A stretch of 64,000 nucleotides of DNA from Sceloporus undulatus (GCF_019175285.1 NC_056522.1:68964462-69028461); one strand, 5' to 3'; counted from the stretch's first letter, positions 52,923 to 63,204 are shown. The notes: generated from the letters alone by a model not told the origin. A program made the numbers and translations.

Positions 52923-55900
52923 ATTCTACTCTGCATTTTTCTAAATAAGCCCCTCTGAATTCACCCAGGGCTGGAGTTCTCCTCAATTATTACTGGTATA
53001 AACAGGTGCAAACAGTCCTAAAGGTTACCCAGCCTCTTGCAAAGCTAATTTCTCCAGCAATTAAAATAATGCTCACATACTTCGTGAGGACCACCCCTAT
53101 CCCCCACTTTCTTTGGCTACTACTATGGAATTCTGGGAATTGTAGTTTGTTGAGGCATCAGAGTGCTCTGACAGAGAAGGCTAAATATCTCACAAAACTA
53201 CAGTTCCAATAATTCCATAGCACTGAGCCATAGCAGTTAACATGGTGTTAAACTGGATTATTTCCGCACTGTGGATGCAGTCAATGACTACTAGAGATAC
53301 AGAGAAACTATTTCAAAGACTTTGCTTATTTACATTGAATTCCATAGTGAGGAACCATCAGCTGCTCTCATAAACTTTTCAGATGACTTGTTTCAGGACA
53401 TGAAAGAAAGACTTTACAAAGGTACTCTTATGGAATATTAATGTACAAACCAGCCTCTCCTTTGGTAAGAAGCATGTTTGGTACAGCTGACTGCTCTCAG
53501 AAAGGTTGCTGGTGTATTGGAAGTCTGGATTCTTTTTCCTACCATTTTATTTTTCTGCCTTTGTACAATCAGTGGGATCTACATCCCTTCCCCACCTTTT
53601 AGAAGTCTGTTTTATTTTAGTTCTCCCAACAAGATTCTCATTTAATGCAAAGCAGGGGAGAGACATGTCACAGACAAAATGGCAAAAGAAGCAGCTCTGC
53701 AGACAGAACTGGCCCTTATTTATGTGCTCATTAGGGTGAACTCAGCTTTGGATCAGAAGATTTTAACATGGAATTTGAACTTCTCTTCCTTTAATACACA
53801 CAGGCAACCTGTCTGGTGCTTATTTCATCACAGGAAGAGAGGAAATGGGGAGAGGGCAAAGGGAAGAACTAGTTCTATCAAATGCAGAAGAAGCTAGAGC
53901 TAAGACTTTAAGCTACCCGCTGGTGGCAGACATTTTATTCCACTGAACACAGAAGGAAATGCCTGGTGTGTGCACTGCATTTATGTCTGCCTTTTGCTAC
54001 ACAAACGTAGGAATATAAACCTTCTTTGTGTAAACTGAATAGATTCTTAATATTTATCAGTTCCTGCAACTCAATTAATTTTGTATAGTATTTATCTCCT
54101 GAACAAATGCAACTATTATATTATTTGTACTAGTGAATATTACATACTTAGGTCTGCATGTATGGGAGTTACAAAATGGGAAGAGAATCCATGTATTGGT
54201 CTCATCCGATCAGAGAGACATTATTTAGGCTGAATCACTGCCATTTTCACTTTCTGTGTCTTTTGTTTTTCAGTTAATTATTTTTATTCTTTGTGGATGA
54301 GAAACACCTAAAAACATGGCTAAAGTATGTGTACCAAAGAAACAAAACTATGGCGGTTTACAGCCACCGCCTCCCTTTCCACCACTGGGAAGGTTCAGCC
54401 TCCAAATGGGGAGGCTTCCTGGCGGTGGAAAAAGAAGCCGCAAAAAGCGGCTTCTTTTTGCATCACTGTTGTGATGCATGAGTGCGCAAATGGCACACTT
54501 GTGATGTCACAAGCGCAGGGGGACATGCGGACACTAAGCGTCCGGCATGTCAAAATGGCAGCGCCCATGTGTATAGGGTGACACCATTTTGTATGTACTA
54601 GCTACGTACTAGGGTTAGGGCACCCGGAAAGGACGCCCTTTCCTAACCCTAGTATGTACCTAGTACATACTTTTTGTGCATCTGGAATGTGCCAATGTTT
54701 CTTTGAAAGCTTTCAAATACATTTTTAAAAAAAGAAAATAGTGGGATTAATTTTTGAACAGTCCCAGCAGAATCGGATACAATAAGCTTCCCTTTCATTC
54801 ATCATTACATTACTCTTCTTCTTCTACCCCCGATAATCTCTGAGGAGTCAGCAATGTAAGACATCCTAGAGAGAACAGTTAAGGAAATCTCTTTCACATT
54901 TCCTTTTCTCCTCACTTATTTGCTGCTGACACAGAGAGTAGCCATTGAAGATTTTCTAAACTATTTTCTAGATTGCTTTCCAGGCAGCTAGTAGCAAATA
55001 CCTCCCAAGACTCCAAAACAGTGAAAGGGACTATTTCACCAAAAAAGTAGAGAATGGTGAAGGATACTTCCAGGCCAACTTTTTTGTGAGAATTGTCCTG
55101 CATCATTTGTGGAATTTTACAGGAAATACAAATAACAATGTTTTCAGTTTGTAACTGTCCCGTGTGATGTCACTCTTTTTTCCATCTGTTTATAACTCTC
55201 CTATTTGCCCCTTCCCCTTCTTACATCTCTGTCAAAAGAAAAGATGAACTAGCTACACAATGCTCTTTGGTGGGGTAGCAGTAGGAACTTCCATCTGGAG
55301 CACCCAGGCCATTACTGGATCTGGCCCTTCAGTATCTCTGTCAGTTCCTCCTCTTGCAGTAATTACTGTGGTGCCATATGTGATGTCAAAACAATTTTGT
55401 TTTAGAAGATGACGCATCAACTATAATGACACCGGTATAGAACAGCAGTTTTGTGCTAAACTTAGTGAACCTGGAATCCCCATTGGAAGAACTGATATGA
55501 AGATACTTTAGGACATTTTGGTAGCACACCAGGCTGGCTTGGCACCTGCAAACTGAGTTTGACCATACTTACTTTGTAGAGAGCTGACATTGAGGCAGAT
55601 CCCACAACAAGAGCTATTCCAATAACTGAATGACTGTGGAAACCATCAGCGTAAGTCATCATGACTATCCCTGCAATAGCAAGTATAGCAGCCACAATCT
55701 GTTTGGATACATGGAAGCAATGTGTTAGTGTTCTTTGAAGATCAAGAGAAATATAACACAGAAGAACAATTTATTTTCTGTCTTTTGAAAGAATGCAGTC
55801 AGTGCACAAACTGCTATACAATATTAAGAAAAAACAATCCAAAAATGACAAGTGCACAACAATTATGAAGAGATTGCATCATATCCTGTTATATAAGCAA

Positions 55901-58900
55901 AAATGTCATTCTTTAAAAGCACAGTTCTTGTGGTATGTGCTCTTGAAAAATGTTATGGTCATTAGCAGCATATTGATTTATACACTGCAGCTAGAAATGC
56001 TATGCTAGATAATCTATTGTCGTGCAAGTGGATTTTTGCTTATGTGATGGGATCTTCCTGTTCTCTCCCCTCTTCCTGTAGCCCTCCACACCTCCCCTCA
56101 AATTAAAACAGGAAGATCTCTCCCAACCCTCAAGAGGCGATCTGAAGGGTATATAGGGAGCTGCTGGAGAAAAAGGCAGTCAGCAGTTTTACCGATATAA
56201 GTAAATCCATCTGTAGAAAAAAAAAATCACTGGCTTCCACCCTATGTATACATAGCAAATATGAATATAAAATTCACAATGTTTCCCTCTGACAGAAATT
56301 TTGGAACTGATAACTGCGTTCCTCTCACCTGGAAGCAAAACAGGGCCACCAAATAATAATGACAACAACAACTACTACTACCATTACTTCTAAGTAGTTT
56401 CTGCATACATTAGTACATTTTTAAAAAATCTAAAATAATTTTAAAGAACTTTATTTGGTCCATGATATACAAAACATCAGGTGGTGGAGATGGGAAGATA
56501 GGAATGTGGGTATTGAAGCCCCTAATGGTTATACAGTCGGCCCTCTTTATCAATTGATTTTTTATCCATGGATTCAAACATCCATGGCTTGAAAATATTC
56601 CAAAAAATGATAAATTCCAAATAGTAAACCTTGATTTTCCATTTTATATAAGGGACACCATTTTGCTATGCCATTATATTTAATGGAACTTGAGTATACA
56701 CAGATTTTGTTATCCATGGGGGCTCTTGGAACCAAACCCCAGCGGATAACAAGGACCCACTGTAGTAGCTATACTGGAATAGGTATTATGTTGTGGTAGC
56801 AGGAGGGGCTTGTAATAAAATGTTCCTCCCTGAACTAGGGAGTACTGACCTGGCAGGAGCAACAACATGACTGATTAAAAGGCAGCTTCATGTGTTCTTA
56901 TGCTGAAGAAAGATATGCAGTCTTTACAGGAATAATGCCAAAATGCTACAGACAACATATCAGCTGCCTGCTCAACTGAATAAAAACATTATAAATGCCA
57001 TGTTTAAACCAGACCCAAACATGAGCAGTAGGACCTGAATACTGTTCTTAGTCTCAACTTAAATAGATCCATTGAATCACTGGGATTTACCTATGTGTTG
57101 ACAATTAACTAATTGACAATTCATTCAAGATTCACCGAGTCTAGTATGTTCAGTGCTTCAATTTGGAATGCACACATTTAATGTGAGCAAAGATTTATGT
57201 CTGTGTTTGCTAAAATTTGTGCAAGATTTTGCCATTGACTCAGAGTAAGGCTGAATCAGGTTGTCTTTCAGAAGAAGGAAGGAAGTTAATTCAGCTTTTC
57301 AAGGAATGTTACAGCATTAAATCAATCACCATTGGCACCATGATCCCTATTGACTTTAATGAAACTTGCTTGCAAAAAGCAAAATAGCCTTCTACCCAAA
57401 CACTTTGCCAACTTAGGGAAAAAAGAATGTGCCTTTTATTCAGCACATAAAGACCAGTTTCTTGGCAGACAGATTGACCTCAGACTATGGTTGGTATCTG
57501 TCATGATTATGTATGGCTGAACTCTCAACAGGCCACAGAGCATCCCCTTAAAATGTAAACTAATATATCAGACAGCTTCTTTCCTCAAACTGTCAGTGAC
57601 AAGCAGACAATGCTTAGTATGTATTGATTTTTAAGGTATAACGTTACCCGCTTTTCCTTAGAAAGGATTATTTGAGATTTCTGGATTTTCTGACAATTCA
57701 GCTTCTAGTCAACATAAGTAAAAAATAAGTAGAAAGAGTACAAACTAGAGTGCCTAATTTTAGCCTCATAGTCTTTCCTTAAACTATTGGCTGAACAACA
57801 ACAGTGCTGAAAAAGGTTTATTAGAGCTTCATTTCCACTACCTTTTAAATCGGATCATGTATCAGTTTGAACCGGTTCAAATGCCCCTGGTTCCCACTTA
57901 ATCCGAATCGCTGAAGCGATTCCAAGAAGGGGGCCATGTTCCAGACCCATTAACCTGCATATTTTTTATGCTAATTTTTTCCGCTTCTTTTCCGAGAAAT
58001 TGATTCAGCGCTAGTGTGAACCACAAGCAGATCGGAATCAATTCAAATTTCCACTTTGGCCAGCTGGAACCGATTCATTTTGAATTGCTTCACTGATGAA
58101 TGGGTACCACAAGTGGGTTATTATGGTACCAGAAAATAACAGAAAATGCAATTGGGGCAAGTGTAGTGGGAACCACGATCCAACTTCAAATTGATACATC
58201 GATTCAGATTGCACAGTGATTTATCTGTAAGTGGGAATGAGGCCTTAGTTTAACTCTCTGGAAATTAGTGTATATTACTCATCTATACACCTAAAAATTT
58301 ATGCCCAAAAATTGACCCTAAAATTCCAGGTCGACGTATTTATGGGTTAGTATGGTAATACGGTAGCAGCTCTTTCAGATTTCCCCATGAGGTAAGGGGA
58401 GAGCTTCTTTTTCTATTGAGACAAGCAGAAAGAGTTCTGGGTGATGGTACTTTTGCTCAGGGGACTAAGGAAGCCAATTCCCTACTAATTTAAGTTCTTT
58501 GAAAAGTTTCCTGAAGTTAGTTGTCAGAATATATTTAAAGACACAGATGAAAAATCTATACAGAATTACAGCTGGGAGCTCTTGGAGCTAAAACTTTCAC
58601 CTTTCTTGTCTAGTATTTTGAAGCATGAGGGCTCAAAAGTCTGGAAAAGAATGCACTGAAATAATAATTGGACCTTGTCTGTAGAAATGAAAAATAGACA
58701 CAAAAACATGAGTATCTGTGAGAAAAATTATTATCCAGTATCCACCTTTATAATTTATGGAGCCTTGAATTTTGACTCACCAGTTGTGCATTTTACAGCG
58801 GCCCTGTGGTATCTGCTGGGGTTTGATTCTAGAAGCCGCCATGGATATGAAAATCTGTGGATGCTCACATCCCATTAAATATAATGGTGTAGTAAAATGG

Positions 58901-60697
58901 CATTCCTTATATAAAATGGCAAAATCCAAGTTTTGCTTTTTGGAGTTTACATATTTTTGAATATTTTCATGCCATGGATGGTTGAATCCATGGATAAGGA
59001 ATCCGTGGATATGGAGGGCTAACTGTGCTGCAGTTCTCTCACGTTTATCCAACTATTATACAGTACCAGCTGTCTTTATTTTTGCTTAGATTCTGTCCTT
59101 TTTTGCTTAATTTCTTGATTTTGTTCATTGCTGCTGTCTCCTATTTTCTTATTTGCCATAATTTTTATTGATCCTAGTATAAGCATCTATGAGTTCAGCA
59201 ATCATAATGCAGATCACTATACATGGGAAAAGCAAAACCATCTTCCAGCAGCCAGAAATTCCACTTCTGGGACCTTGATTTTCCTGCTGATTGTAGCTTT
59301 CCTGCCCCTCACTCTAGAGTGATCCTATCCCTAGATCACACCAGGCAGAAAACTTTCCTCTTCTTCTCTCTGTCCCATATAAAGCATTTGGTGCAACCCA
59401 AAAGATGACTATGGTGGGTTTCACAGACCTCCTGAGCAGGCATTGGGGAATAAGTACATAGGAAGCTCCCTGTCCCCATTCTTCTGAGAAAAGCAATTCC
59501 ACAAGGAGATGTCCTACTGATTTGGACCATTATATACTGAACTAGAATATCCAGGCTGATATACATTAGAAGATATATACATGTTGTTAGGTAGTGATAA
59601 ATTAGCTAATCTTTAGAAGAAACAAACTGTAACAATGTCTACCTTAGGGGTGAGGGAAAGTGGAGTCCACGAGCCAAATGCAGCCTAGCAACCTCACCTA
59701 TGTGGTCCCAGATGCCCCCATCTTCCACAGAAGCCAAGTCCTCCCCATTTTGGCTTGATCTTTGGGAGGTTTTCACCACCATAAAACCACATCACTCACC
59801 TACCACCTCCAATCCTCTATACATGCCTTAAATGCCTTTTTAACAACAACAACAACAACTATTTCTTAGCCAATATGGCAACTTGAAGTGACACATCATC
59901 ACTTCTGATTGACCTTTTGGCTGGGAAACAGCTGTGGGGGGACTAAGGTATGTCTGGGCCCCATCAGAAGCATGTGCAGCCAAATGAGGTGGGGATGCAT
60001 GACAGCCACACAGTTCTGCATCCTCATTGAAGATAAGAAACAATGATAATTTTAGGAACTAATTTAATTTGGGAGCAAGCCTTCAAATTTCTCAGGAACG
60101 AGAATGCTACTCAAAGTATAAATTTAAATACTGTACTACATGTTGTAACAATAATTTTCTATAGGGAAGTCACTGAAAATACTAAAATATTATGGGTGAT
60201 AGTAATCAAACAAACAAGCTTCATTTATATACCACTTCATACCACCTAAGCAGTGTCTAAGCGGTTTACAACGGTAAGCTAATTTGCCCCCAACAAACTG
60301 GGTACTCATTTTAGCTACCTCAGAAGGATGCAAGCCTGAGTCAAGCTTGAGCCCTTTTGCTGGTCTTGAACTCGCAACCTTGTGGTTTTGAGTGAGCGGC
60401 TGCAGTACAGGCATTTAACCACTGCGCCACCAGGGCTCTGTAATGGTGTTGAACAAGAGAGATAGTTAATCACTTACCCTCACTCCCATGAATCTGTCCC
60501 TGAGAACGATCCATGAAAGCAAGAACACAAAAGCTTTGTTGCAGCAGAACAGCACGGAGACATCCGTAGTGTTTATTTTTTTTATTGCATGTAAATACAG
60601 GTAGTTTGTGAGTATCCAAAGAACACCAAATGGTGCTGCCTTGGTAAAAAATGCCTTTAATGTCAAGCCGTTGTCTCCAAAAAACTGGCAGCATTCC
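41708..60697 (-). CDS. SLC35F3: SLC35F3 3' part: drug/metabolite-type transporter (five exons)
   Basis: SLC35F3 is a multi-pass membrane protein of the SLC35F branch of the drug/metabolite transporter superfamily. Thiamine has been proposed as its substrate, but this is not settled. The five exons join in frame (874 bases, 290 codons plus stop) and match the family from about the third membrane segment to the C-terminus. Visible membrane segments: FGVLWILTNYLYLHAI, VSVLFCCNKAFVFLLSW, AAILAIAGIVMMTYA, VIGIALVVGSASMSAL, FNILFVTCIPVILYF, TFNILLNFGIAVTYPTL and VIAIVIIGLGFLLLLLP. The C-terminal tail is basic and cytosolic. The wording fits SLC35F3 better than SLC35F4 (for example NKAFVFLLSWIVLRDRFMG, TYADGFHSHS). 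Upstream exons and the promoter are outside the window. No disruption seen. Confidence 0.93.
42230..42310 (+). mobile_element. LINE/SINE tail fragment
   Basis: TTGGCTGAAGGGCGGGGTAT followed by AAATAAATAAATAA; same tail as at 8.05 kb. Confidence 0.45.
42975..43064 (-). CDS. SLC35F3: SLC35F3 penultimate exon
   Basis: Acceptor TTTCTTTTTTCAG, donor GCTG|GTAAGA, 90 bases. With one base from the previous exon it encodes TFNILLNFGIAVTYPTLIS, then LGIVLSVPVNA. Two membrane segments. Confidence 0.93.
43220..43497 (+). mobile_element. Sauria-type SINE with ACCTTT tail
   Basis: GATCAGAAGGTTGGCAGTTC (B-box region), GGTGAGCTCCCGTCAC, GATAAATAGGTACCAC, GCGTTCGGTGCAAAGC, then TATCTTTACCTTTA at the end. 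This layout and tail mark the BovB-mobilised squamate SINE. Confidence 0.85.
43836..43955. mobile_element. Mariner-like MITE, one end
   Basis: TATAAGTCTAGAAATG and AAACCTGGGTTGACTTATCC match the left part of the 2.9-kb element. Confidence 0.5.
44005..44710. other. Unclassified repeat-like block in SLC35F3 intron
   Basis: Starts with GCAGAGGTGGGCAAAAC, a usual hAT-style end. Around 44269-44314 CTGGAAATGAACG and CGTTCGTTTTCCAG form an imperfect palindrome. No coding sequence recognised. Confidence 0.3.
44715..45149 (+). mobile_element. CR1 LINE 3' end
   Basis: Open frame for the ORF2 tail (MVKGLEGMPYQERLREL, FSLEKRRLRGDMIALFK, ESPSLEVFKQTLDGHLLGML), then 3'UTR ending TCTATGATTCTATGATTCTA. Close to the CR1 at 25.9 kb, so relatively young. 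Confidence 0.9.
45228..45578. mobile_element. Tigger-like MITE
   Basis: CACCCTCCATATTTGCAGC at the left and ATGTGGATGGCCTGCTG|TA at the right. Internal TAGGTCCTCCAG and TGGAGGACCTAG are inverted to each other. Confidence 0.6.
46370..46560 (+). mobile_element. L2-type LINE 3' end
   Basis: T-rich UTR ending CTTGGAGAAAGGCAGGATAT and AAATAAATAATAAAT. Confidence 0.5.
46637..46854. mobile_element. Foldback element with 78-bp near-perfect arms
   Basis: Arms 46651-46728 and 46762-46839 are reverse complements with one mismatch, separated by 33 bases. Outer ends TGTTTATCA and TGATAAACA extend the symmetry. Lies in the SLC35F3 intron between the exons at 43.0 and 47.3 kb. No flanking duplication identified. 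Confidence 0.85.
46870..46940. mobile_element. hAT-type repeat fragment
   Basis: CTCCCAGCCAGTATGGCTAG and GGTTGTGGGAACTGTATTCC belong to the CCAGCATGGC family. Confidence 0.45.
47273..47465 (-). CDS. SLC35F3: SLC35F3 exon, membrane segments
   Basis: Acceptor CTGTTACAG, donor TTGA|GTAAGT. Encodes VLFKLLLGSAKYGEAALFL, SVLAVFNILFVTCIPVILYF, TKVEYWSSFDAIPWG and SICGFSVLLL plus one base. Phase 0 start, phase 1 end. Confidence 0.94.
47615..48236. mobile_element. hAT-like element, second copy of the TAGGNTTGCCAT family
   Basis: Ends TAGGCTTGCCATAACC and GGGATGGCAACCCTA; flanks GTGGAAAA and GTGGAAAG (one mismatch). GC-rich interior with GGAGGAGG tracts, and a perfect 24-bp inverted repeat (48105-48128 with 48170-48193). 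Long frames on both strands are composition artefacts. Confidence 0.75.
48245..49590. other. SLC35F3 intron, mostly unique
   Basis: AT-rich, no exon or repeat recognised. Confidence 0.4.
49595..49685. mobile_element. hAT-type repeat fragment
   Basis: TTAGCCAGCATAGTCAATGG and ATCTGGAGGGCTATATG are of the CCAGCATGGCCAATGG family. Confidence 0.5.
49957..50489. mobile_element. GC-rich CTAGGGTTAGG MITE
   Basis: Ends GGCGCGTTACACACC and, reverse-complemented, GGCCCATTACAGACGGGC. Near the right end GCATGCTAGGATTAGG pairs with CCTAACCCTAGTACATG. Encodes nothing credible. Confidence 0.65.
50991..51480 (-). mobile_element. CR1 3' fragment inside the SINE
   Basis: Tail units AATCATA/ATAGAATCAT on both sides of the MITE, then AAAGTTGGAAGAG and GCCATCCAGCTTC on the - strand. 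Only ~145 bases of CR1. Confidence 0.85.
51001..51340. mobile_element. GC-rich CTAGGGTTAGG MITE inside CR1, ATA duplication
   Basis: Ends GGCGCGTTACAAA and TTTTGTAACGCGCC (13-bp matching inverted repeat). Flanking ATA (50998-51000 and 51341-51343) is a 3-bp target duplication; removing one copy restores the CR1 tail repeat. Subterminal TACTAGGGTTAG and CCCTAGTACGCACG. Confidence 0.85.
51655..51745. mobile_element. hAT-type palindromic repeat
   Basis: GGACTACAGGTTTCACTCCC and GAGAGCTGTAGTTTGAAAAC flank AGCCAGCATCGC and GGCCATGCTGGCT. Confidence 0.6.
52085..52150. mobile_element. Palindromic MITE, left arm (split copy)
   Basis: GGCTGCATCCGCACTGCAG to TGGCTCAATGTTAT: the left arm of the 23.02-kb family, interrupted. 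Confidence 0.65.
52151..53121. other. ~970-bp insertion splitting a MITE
   Basis: Begins TGTTAGCACACCCTG, contains the TG microsatellite, and ends before CTATGGAATTCTGG. No coding motif or clear terminal repeat seen; family unknown. Confidence 0.35.
52874..52920 (+). repeat. (TG)n microsatellite
   Basis: About 23 uninterrupted TG units. Confidence 0.97.
53122..53283. mobile_element. Palindromic MITE, right arm (split copy)
   Basis: CTATGGAATTCTGGGAATTG, paired CAATAATTCCATAGCACTG, and the end TTTCCGCACTGTGGATGCAG, which mirrors the left end at 52085. Confidence 0.7.
53290..54345. other. SLC35F3 intron, no exon seen
   Basis: Several short open frames (53506-53897) without family resemblance or splice support. 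Confidence 0.35.
54352..54693. mobile_element. GC-rich CTAGGGTTAGG MITE
   Basis: Left GGCGGTTTACAGCC, right reverse-complements to GGCACATTCCAGATGC. The hairpin GTACTAGGGTTAGGGC / TTTCCTAACCCTAGTATG is the best example in the window. Confidence 0.65.
55573..55698 (-). CDS. SLC35F3: SLC35F3 exon, membrane segments
   Basis: Acceptor ATCCAAACAG, donor AAA|GTAAGT, 42 codons, phase 0-0: IVAAILAIAGIVMMTYADG, FHSHSVIGIALVVGS, ASMSALYK. Confidence 0.94.
56534..56762. mobile_element. Tigger/MER2-like MITE
   Basis: TA on both flanks; left CAGTCGGCCCTCTTTATC, right GATAACAAGGACCCACTG. Interior ATCCATGGATTCAAAC and GTTATCCATGGG are inverted phrases. Confidence 0.8.
56770..57820. other. SLC35F3 intron, no exon seen
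   Basis: Unclassified AT-rich DNA. Confidence 0.35.
57824..58247. mobile_element. Foldback DNA element
   Basis: Left GAGCTTCATTTCCACTACC, right AAGTGGGAATGAGGCC; interior with repeated AATCGATTC-type and GAACCGGTTC palindromes. Confidence 0.5.
58268..58372. mobile_element. Mariner-like MITE, short copy
   Basis: GTATATTACTCATCTATAC at the left and GGTCGACGTATTTATGGG inside match the 2.9-kb family. Confidence 0.45.
58796..59025. mobile_element. Tigger/MER2-like MITE
   Basis: CAGCGGCCCTGTGGTATC at the left and GATATGGAGGGCTAACTG at the right; TA on the left, TG on the right. Same interior as the 56.5-kb copy (AAAATGGCA, ATCCATGGAT). Confidence 0.75.
59648..60035. mobile_element. Possible hAT-type repeat
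   Basis: Opens TTAGGGGTGAGGGAAAGTGG with gene-like AGCCAAATGCAGCC wording common in hAT MITEs. An AAC run is near 59840. Right end unclear. Confidence 0.35.
60222..60438 (-). mobile_element. tRNA-derived SINE (GCCCTGGTGG family)
   Basis: Reverse of the 25.15-kb copy: GAGCCCTGGTGGCGCAGTGG on the - strand, B box GGTTGCGAGTTC. Sits 40 bases downstream of an SLC35F3 exon donor. Confidence 0.8.
60478..60697 (-). CDS. SLC35F3: SLC35F3 exon, first one certain in the window
   Basis: Acceptor TTTTGTTTTAG, donor AGG|GTAAGT. One base completes a codon, then ECCQFFGDNGLTLKAFF, TKAAPFGVLWILTNYLYLH, AIKKINTTDVSVLFCCNK and AFVFLLSWIVLRDRFMGVR. Ends in phase 0. Confidence 0.95.
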
Positions 60698-61039
60698 CTA
60701 AAACAAAAATAAATAAATAATGTTAGACACTGTAGCAATAGAAGTGTCCTTTAAAATTGTAATATTAGTTATCAGCTACACTGATACTGCAGTGTGGAAC
60801 CAAACCAAAACTCAACCAATATTGCTTTATAAATCCAGAGAAAAGCATCAAGTGTATTTATATGCCTTTCAGAACAGACACCGAACAATAACTTGATCTG
60901 ATGACACATTAAAATTAGAAGCGATACCAAATCACTTCCAGCTCTTTCAAAATCCCAATACAGTAACAGTTTCATAGTACACTTATTAGAAATGCATCGC
61001 AACCTCTCTGGAAGAATTAATACATGTGGCTTCACTTAC

Positions 61040-61128
61040 CAGTAGTTCTGCCCTGATCTGGAATTGGCATAATAGCTGCTGGGTGAGATGATGAGGTTTC
61101 CAGAGTGCAGGAGCAAACAGTTCAGCGA
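61040..61128 (-). other. Exon-like segment in the SLC35F3 intron
   Basis: 89 bases bounded by acceptor TTGTTTCTTTAG and donor CTACTG|GTAAGTGA, open in the frame that joins the next exon (HSGNLIISPSSYYANSRSG). The wording is not part of SLC35F3 as I know it, and the length is not a multiple of three. It could be an alternative or poison exon, or chance. Confidence 0.35.
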
Positions 61129-61129
61129 C

Positions 61130-62580
61130 TAAAGAAACAATTACATCATTCTCACTGGACAAAGTGCCAGATTTGTCAAATATTCAGTTTTAGAACCTTC
61201 TGATTGTTGCTGTTTAGAACCCCAGTGATACAGGCCAAAATATGCAAGTATACAGAAATGCATTCTGCACATGTCACAACAGCACAAACTAGAGGATAGC
61301 TAAGCAGCAGCCTACTAAAAAGAAATTACATTCCACAATTGTAACTGAGGATTTTATAAAGGACCTACACTCTGCATCATTTACTTTACATAACGTACTT
61401 TACATAGTATAGCAAATGTCCCTAGAAGAAAACAAGAATATACAGTATGCCAAAAACTATCCAGAAATGGTGTTTCCTTAGCATTTATTCATTTAAAAGA
61501 TCCATTAATTGTTTAAAGCAACCACAAAAGTTAGTTTGGACTGGGAGTGTCAATCTGGACAATAACAGGAACATACATTCCTTATTATTTGTATATCCTC
61601 CCACTCACAGCAGTGTTTTCTTGGAGATAGGTAGGTGATTAATCAACCATACTTACAAATTAAGCATATGTTCATTTTCTAACGACCAATCATGAAGCAA
61701 AGTTTGCTAAATGCAAGATATGCAGCTAAGGACAGTTACCATCTATGACAAACAGACATCTTTCACCATTTAAAGTAGCATTTCTTCTAAATATATGCTA
61801 CATTTATTAATTTATTGTTTGAACTTTATTTCGGATTTGAAAAACAGATTTATTCGGCTCATACCTCTTTGGAGACTGCATGATTTGACTGTTTAAAGTT
61901 GTGACTTGATTTAAAATATCACTGGAAATCAACAAATAGCTATAATATTTTATGTTCTTCAAAACTAAATGAAATTTGCAACAAAAAAAAAAAAGAAAAA
62001 AGAAAAAAGCATCATATGAAGGAATTAAGTTTCTTAAGGAAACTGTCAATAAAATGTTAATTTCTTGGCAGCATTGGATGAAATTTGCAGCCATAGTTTT
62101 CCCTCCTCAGCATATCAAGCCTGGCAACTTACCAAAAACAAAACAAAACAAAAAACAGATAAAAAGTTTTGTGCAACAGCAAACTTTACTGTTTAGAGTT
62201 TCAAAAAGGAGGAAGAGAAGGAGGCACAGTTATCAACCTGTGTTTTCTGTAGGCAAGGTGCAGTTTTAAAGATAAATGCAATGAGAAATCTTATGAGAAA
62301 TCTTACCATTAATCCTGTGTAAAACACAACATGGTGACAAACTGCTTGGTAGAACAAATGCTTAAAGTTTTAAATGCTTAACCTAAGGGTTACCTACACA
62401 GCCAGTCCAAAATTAAGGGAAATTTTAACTGCAGAAAGCATGAAGCACTAAAATGCCAAGTTAGTCCAAATTAATGAGCACTGTAGAAAACAATTCACCC
62501 GTTAAAAAGAAAGAGTCATTATGGCATTGTTTACTGCATATTTATGTATCACATTTAGAAATGGAGAAATAGTTTAAAAT
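61130..62580. other. SLC35F3 intron, no gene recognised
   Basis: A-rich tract at 61981-62010 and CAAAA runs near 62130. Nothing coding. Confidence 0.4.
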
Positions 62581-62583
62581 CAA

Positions 62584-62730
62584 TTGTTGTTGTTGCATGC
62601 CTTCAAGTCACTTCTGACTTAAGCCGAGTGACTGTGACTTGCCCAAGGTCACCCAGTGGGTTTCCATGGCCAAGCGGGAATTCAGACCCTAGTCTCCAGA
62701 GTTGTAGTTCAATGCTCAAATCTTACTGGA
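62584..62730 (-). mobile_element. tRNA-headed SINE, internally deleted
   Basis: On + it reads TTGTTGTTGCATGCCTTCAAG, then GACTTGCCCAAGGTCACCC and CAGACCCTAGTCTCCAG. The stretch between body and CORE is missing. Confidence 0.7.
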
Positions 62731-62884
62731 TCAATACATTTAAGTAAATCTGTAGTAGGATAAGTAGTCCTTTTAGTTTTTTGCAGCAAAACCAACAGTG
62801 TATTGTGGGGCGAGAGAAAGAGAAATCACATTTTATGAAACGAGTTACTGTCCATTAAAGTTTATGACAAATCAAACACAAGGC

Positions 62885-63204
62885 TTTATCACATGGAGGG
62901 TGAACTGGTAAAATCCCATGCAGAAACAGGATTTTAAAATCCAGGTGTTTTTGTCAGATGTGTTGGCATGAAAGAGAAATAATCTGAATGGAAAGCTCCT
63001 TTGTACTTCTGGAATTTAATGAAAGTAAAAAGGAGCTGGTTTTGAGGACTTTGTGTTTGGGCTATTTTTGCGTTATTTCTCTTTCATGCAAGCGTTGTGT
63101 GAAAAACACCACGAAAATGTGTTGGTTTTTTTTTCAATTTTCTTTTTGGGTTAACCCCAAACATCATCTGAAAAACAACCTGCAAATTCGTCCCATGTGA
63201 TAAA
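62885..63204. mobile_element. DNA element with TTTATCACATGG ends
   Basis: Perfect 12-bp terminal inverted repeats (62885-62896 and 63193-63204). Inside, CATGAAAGAGAAATAA is inverted as TTATTTCTCTTTCATG (about 62968-62983 and 63072-63087). The outer ends resemble TGTTTATCA of the 46.6-kb foldback. Confidence 0.6.

Noticed and set aside
53506-53897. Two overlapping frames of 72-77 codons
   Set aside because: No family similarity, no splice support, typical chance length.
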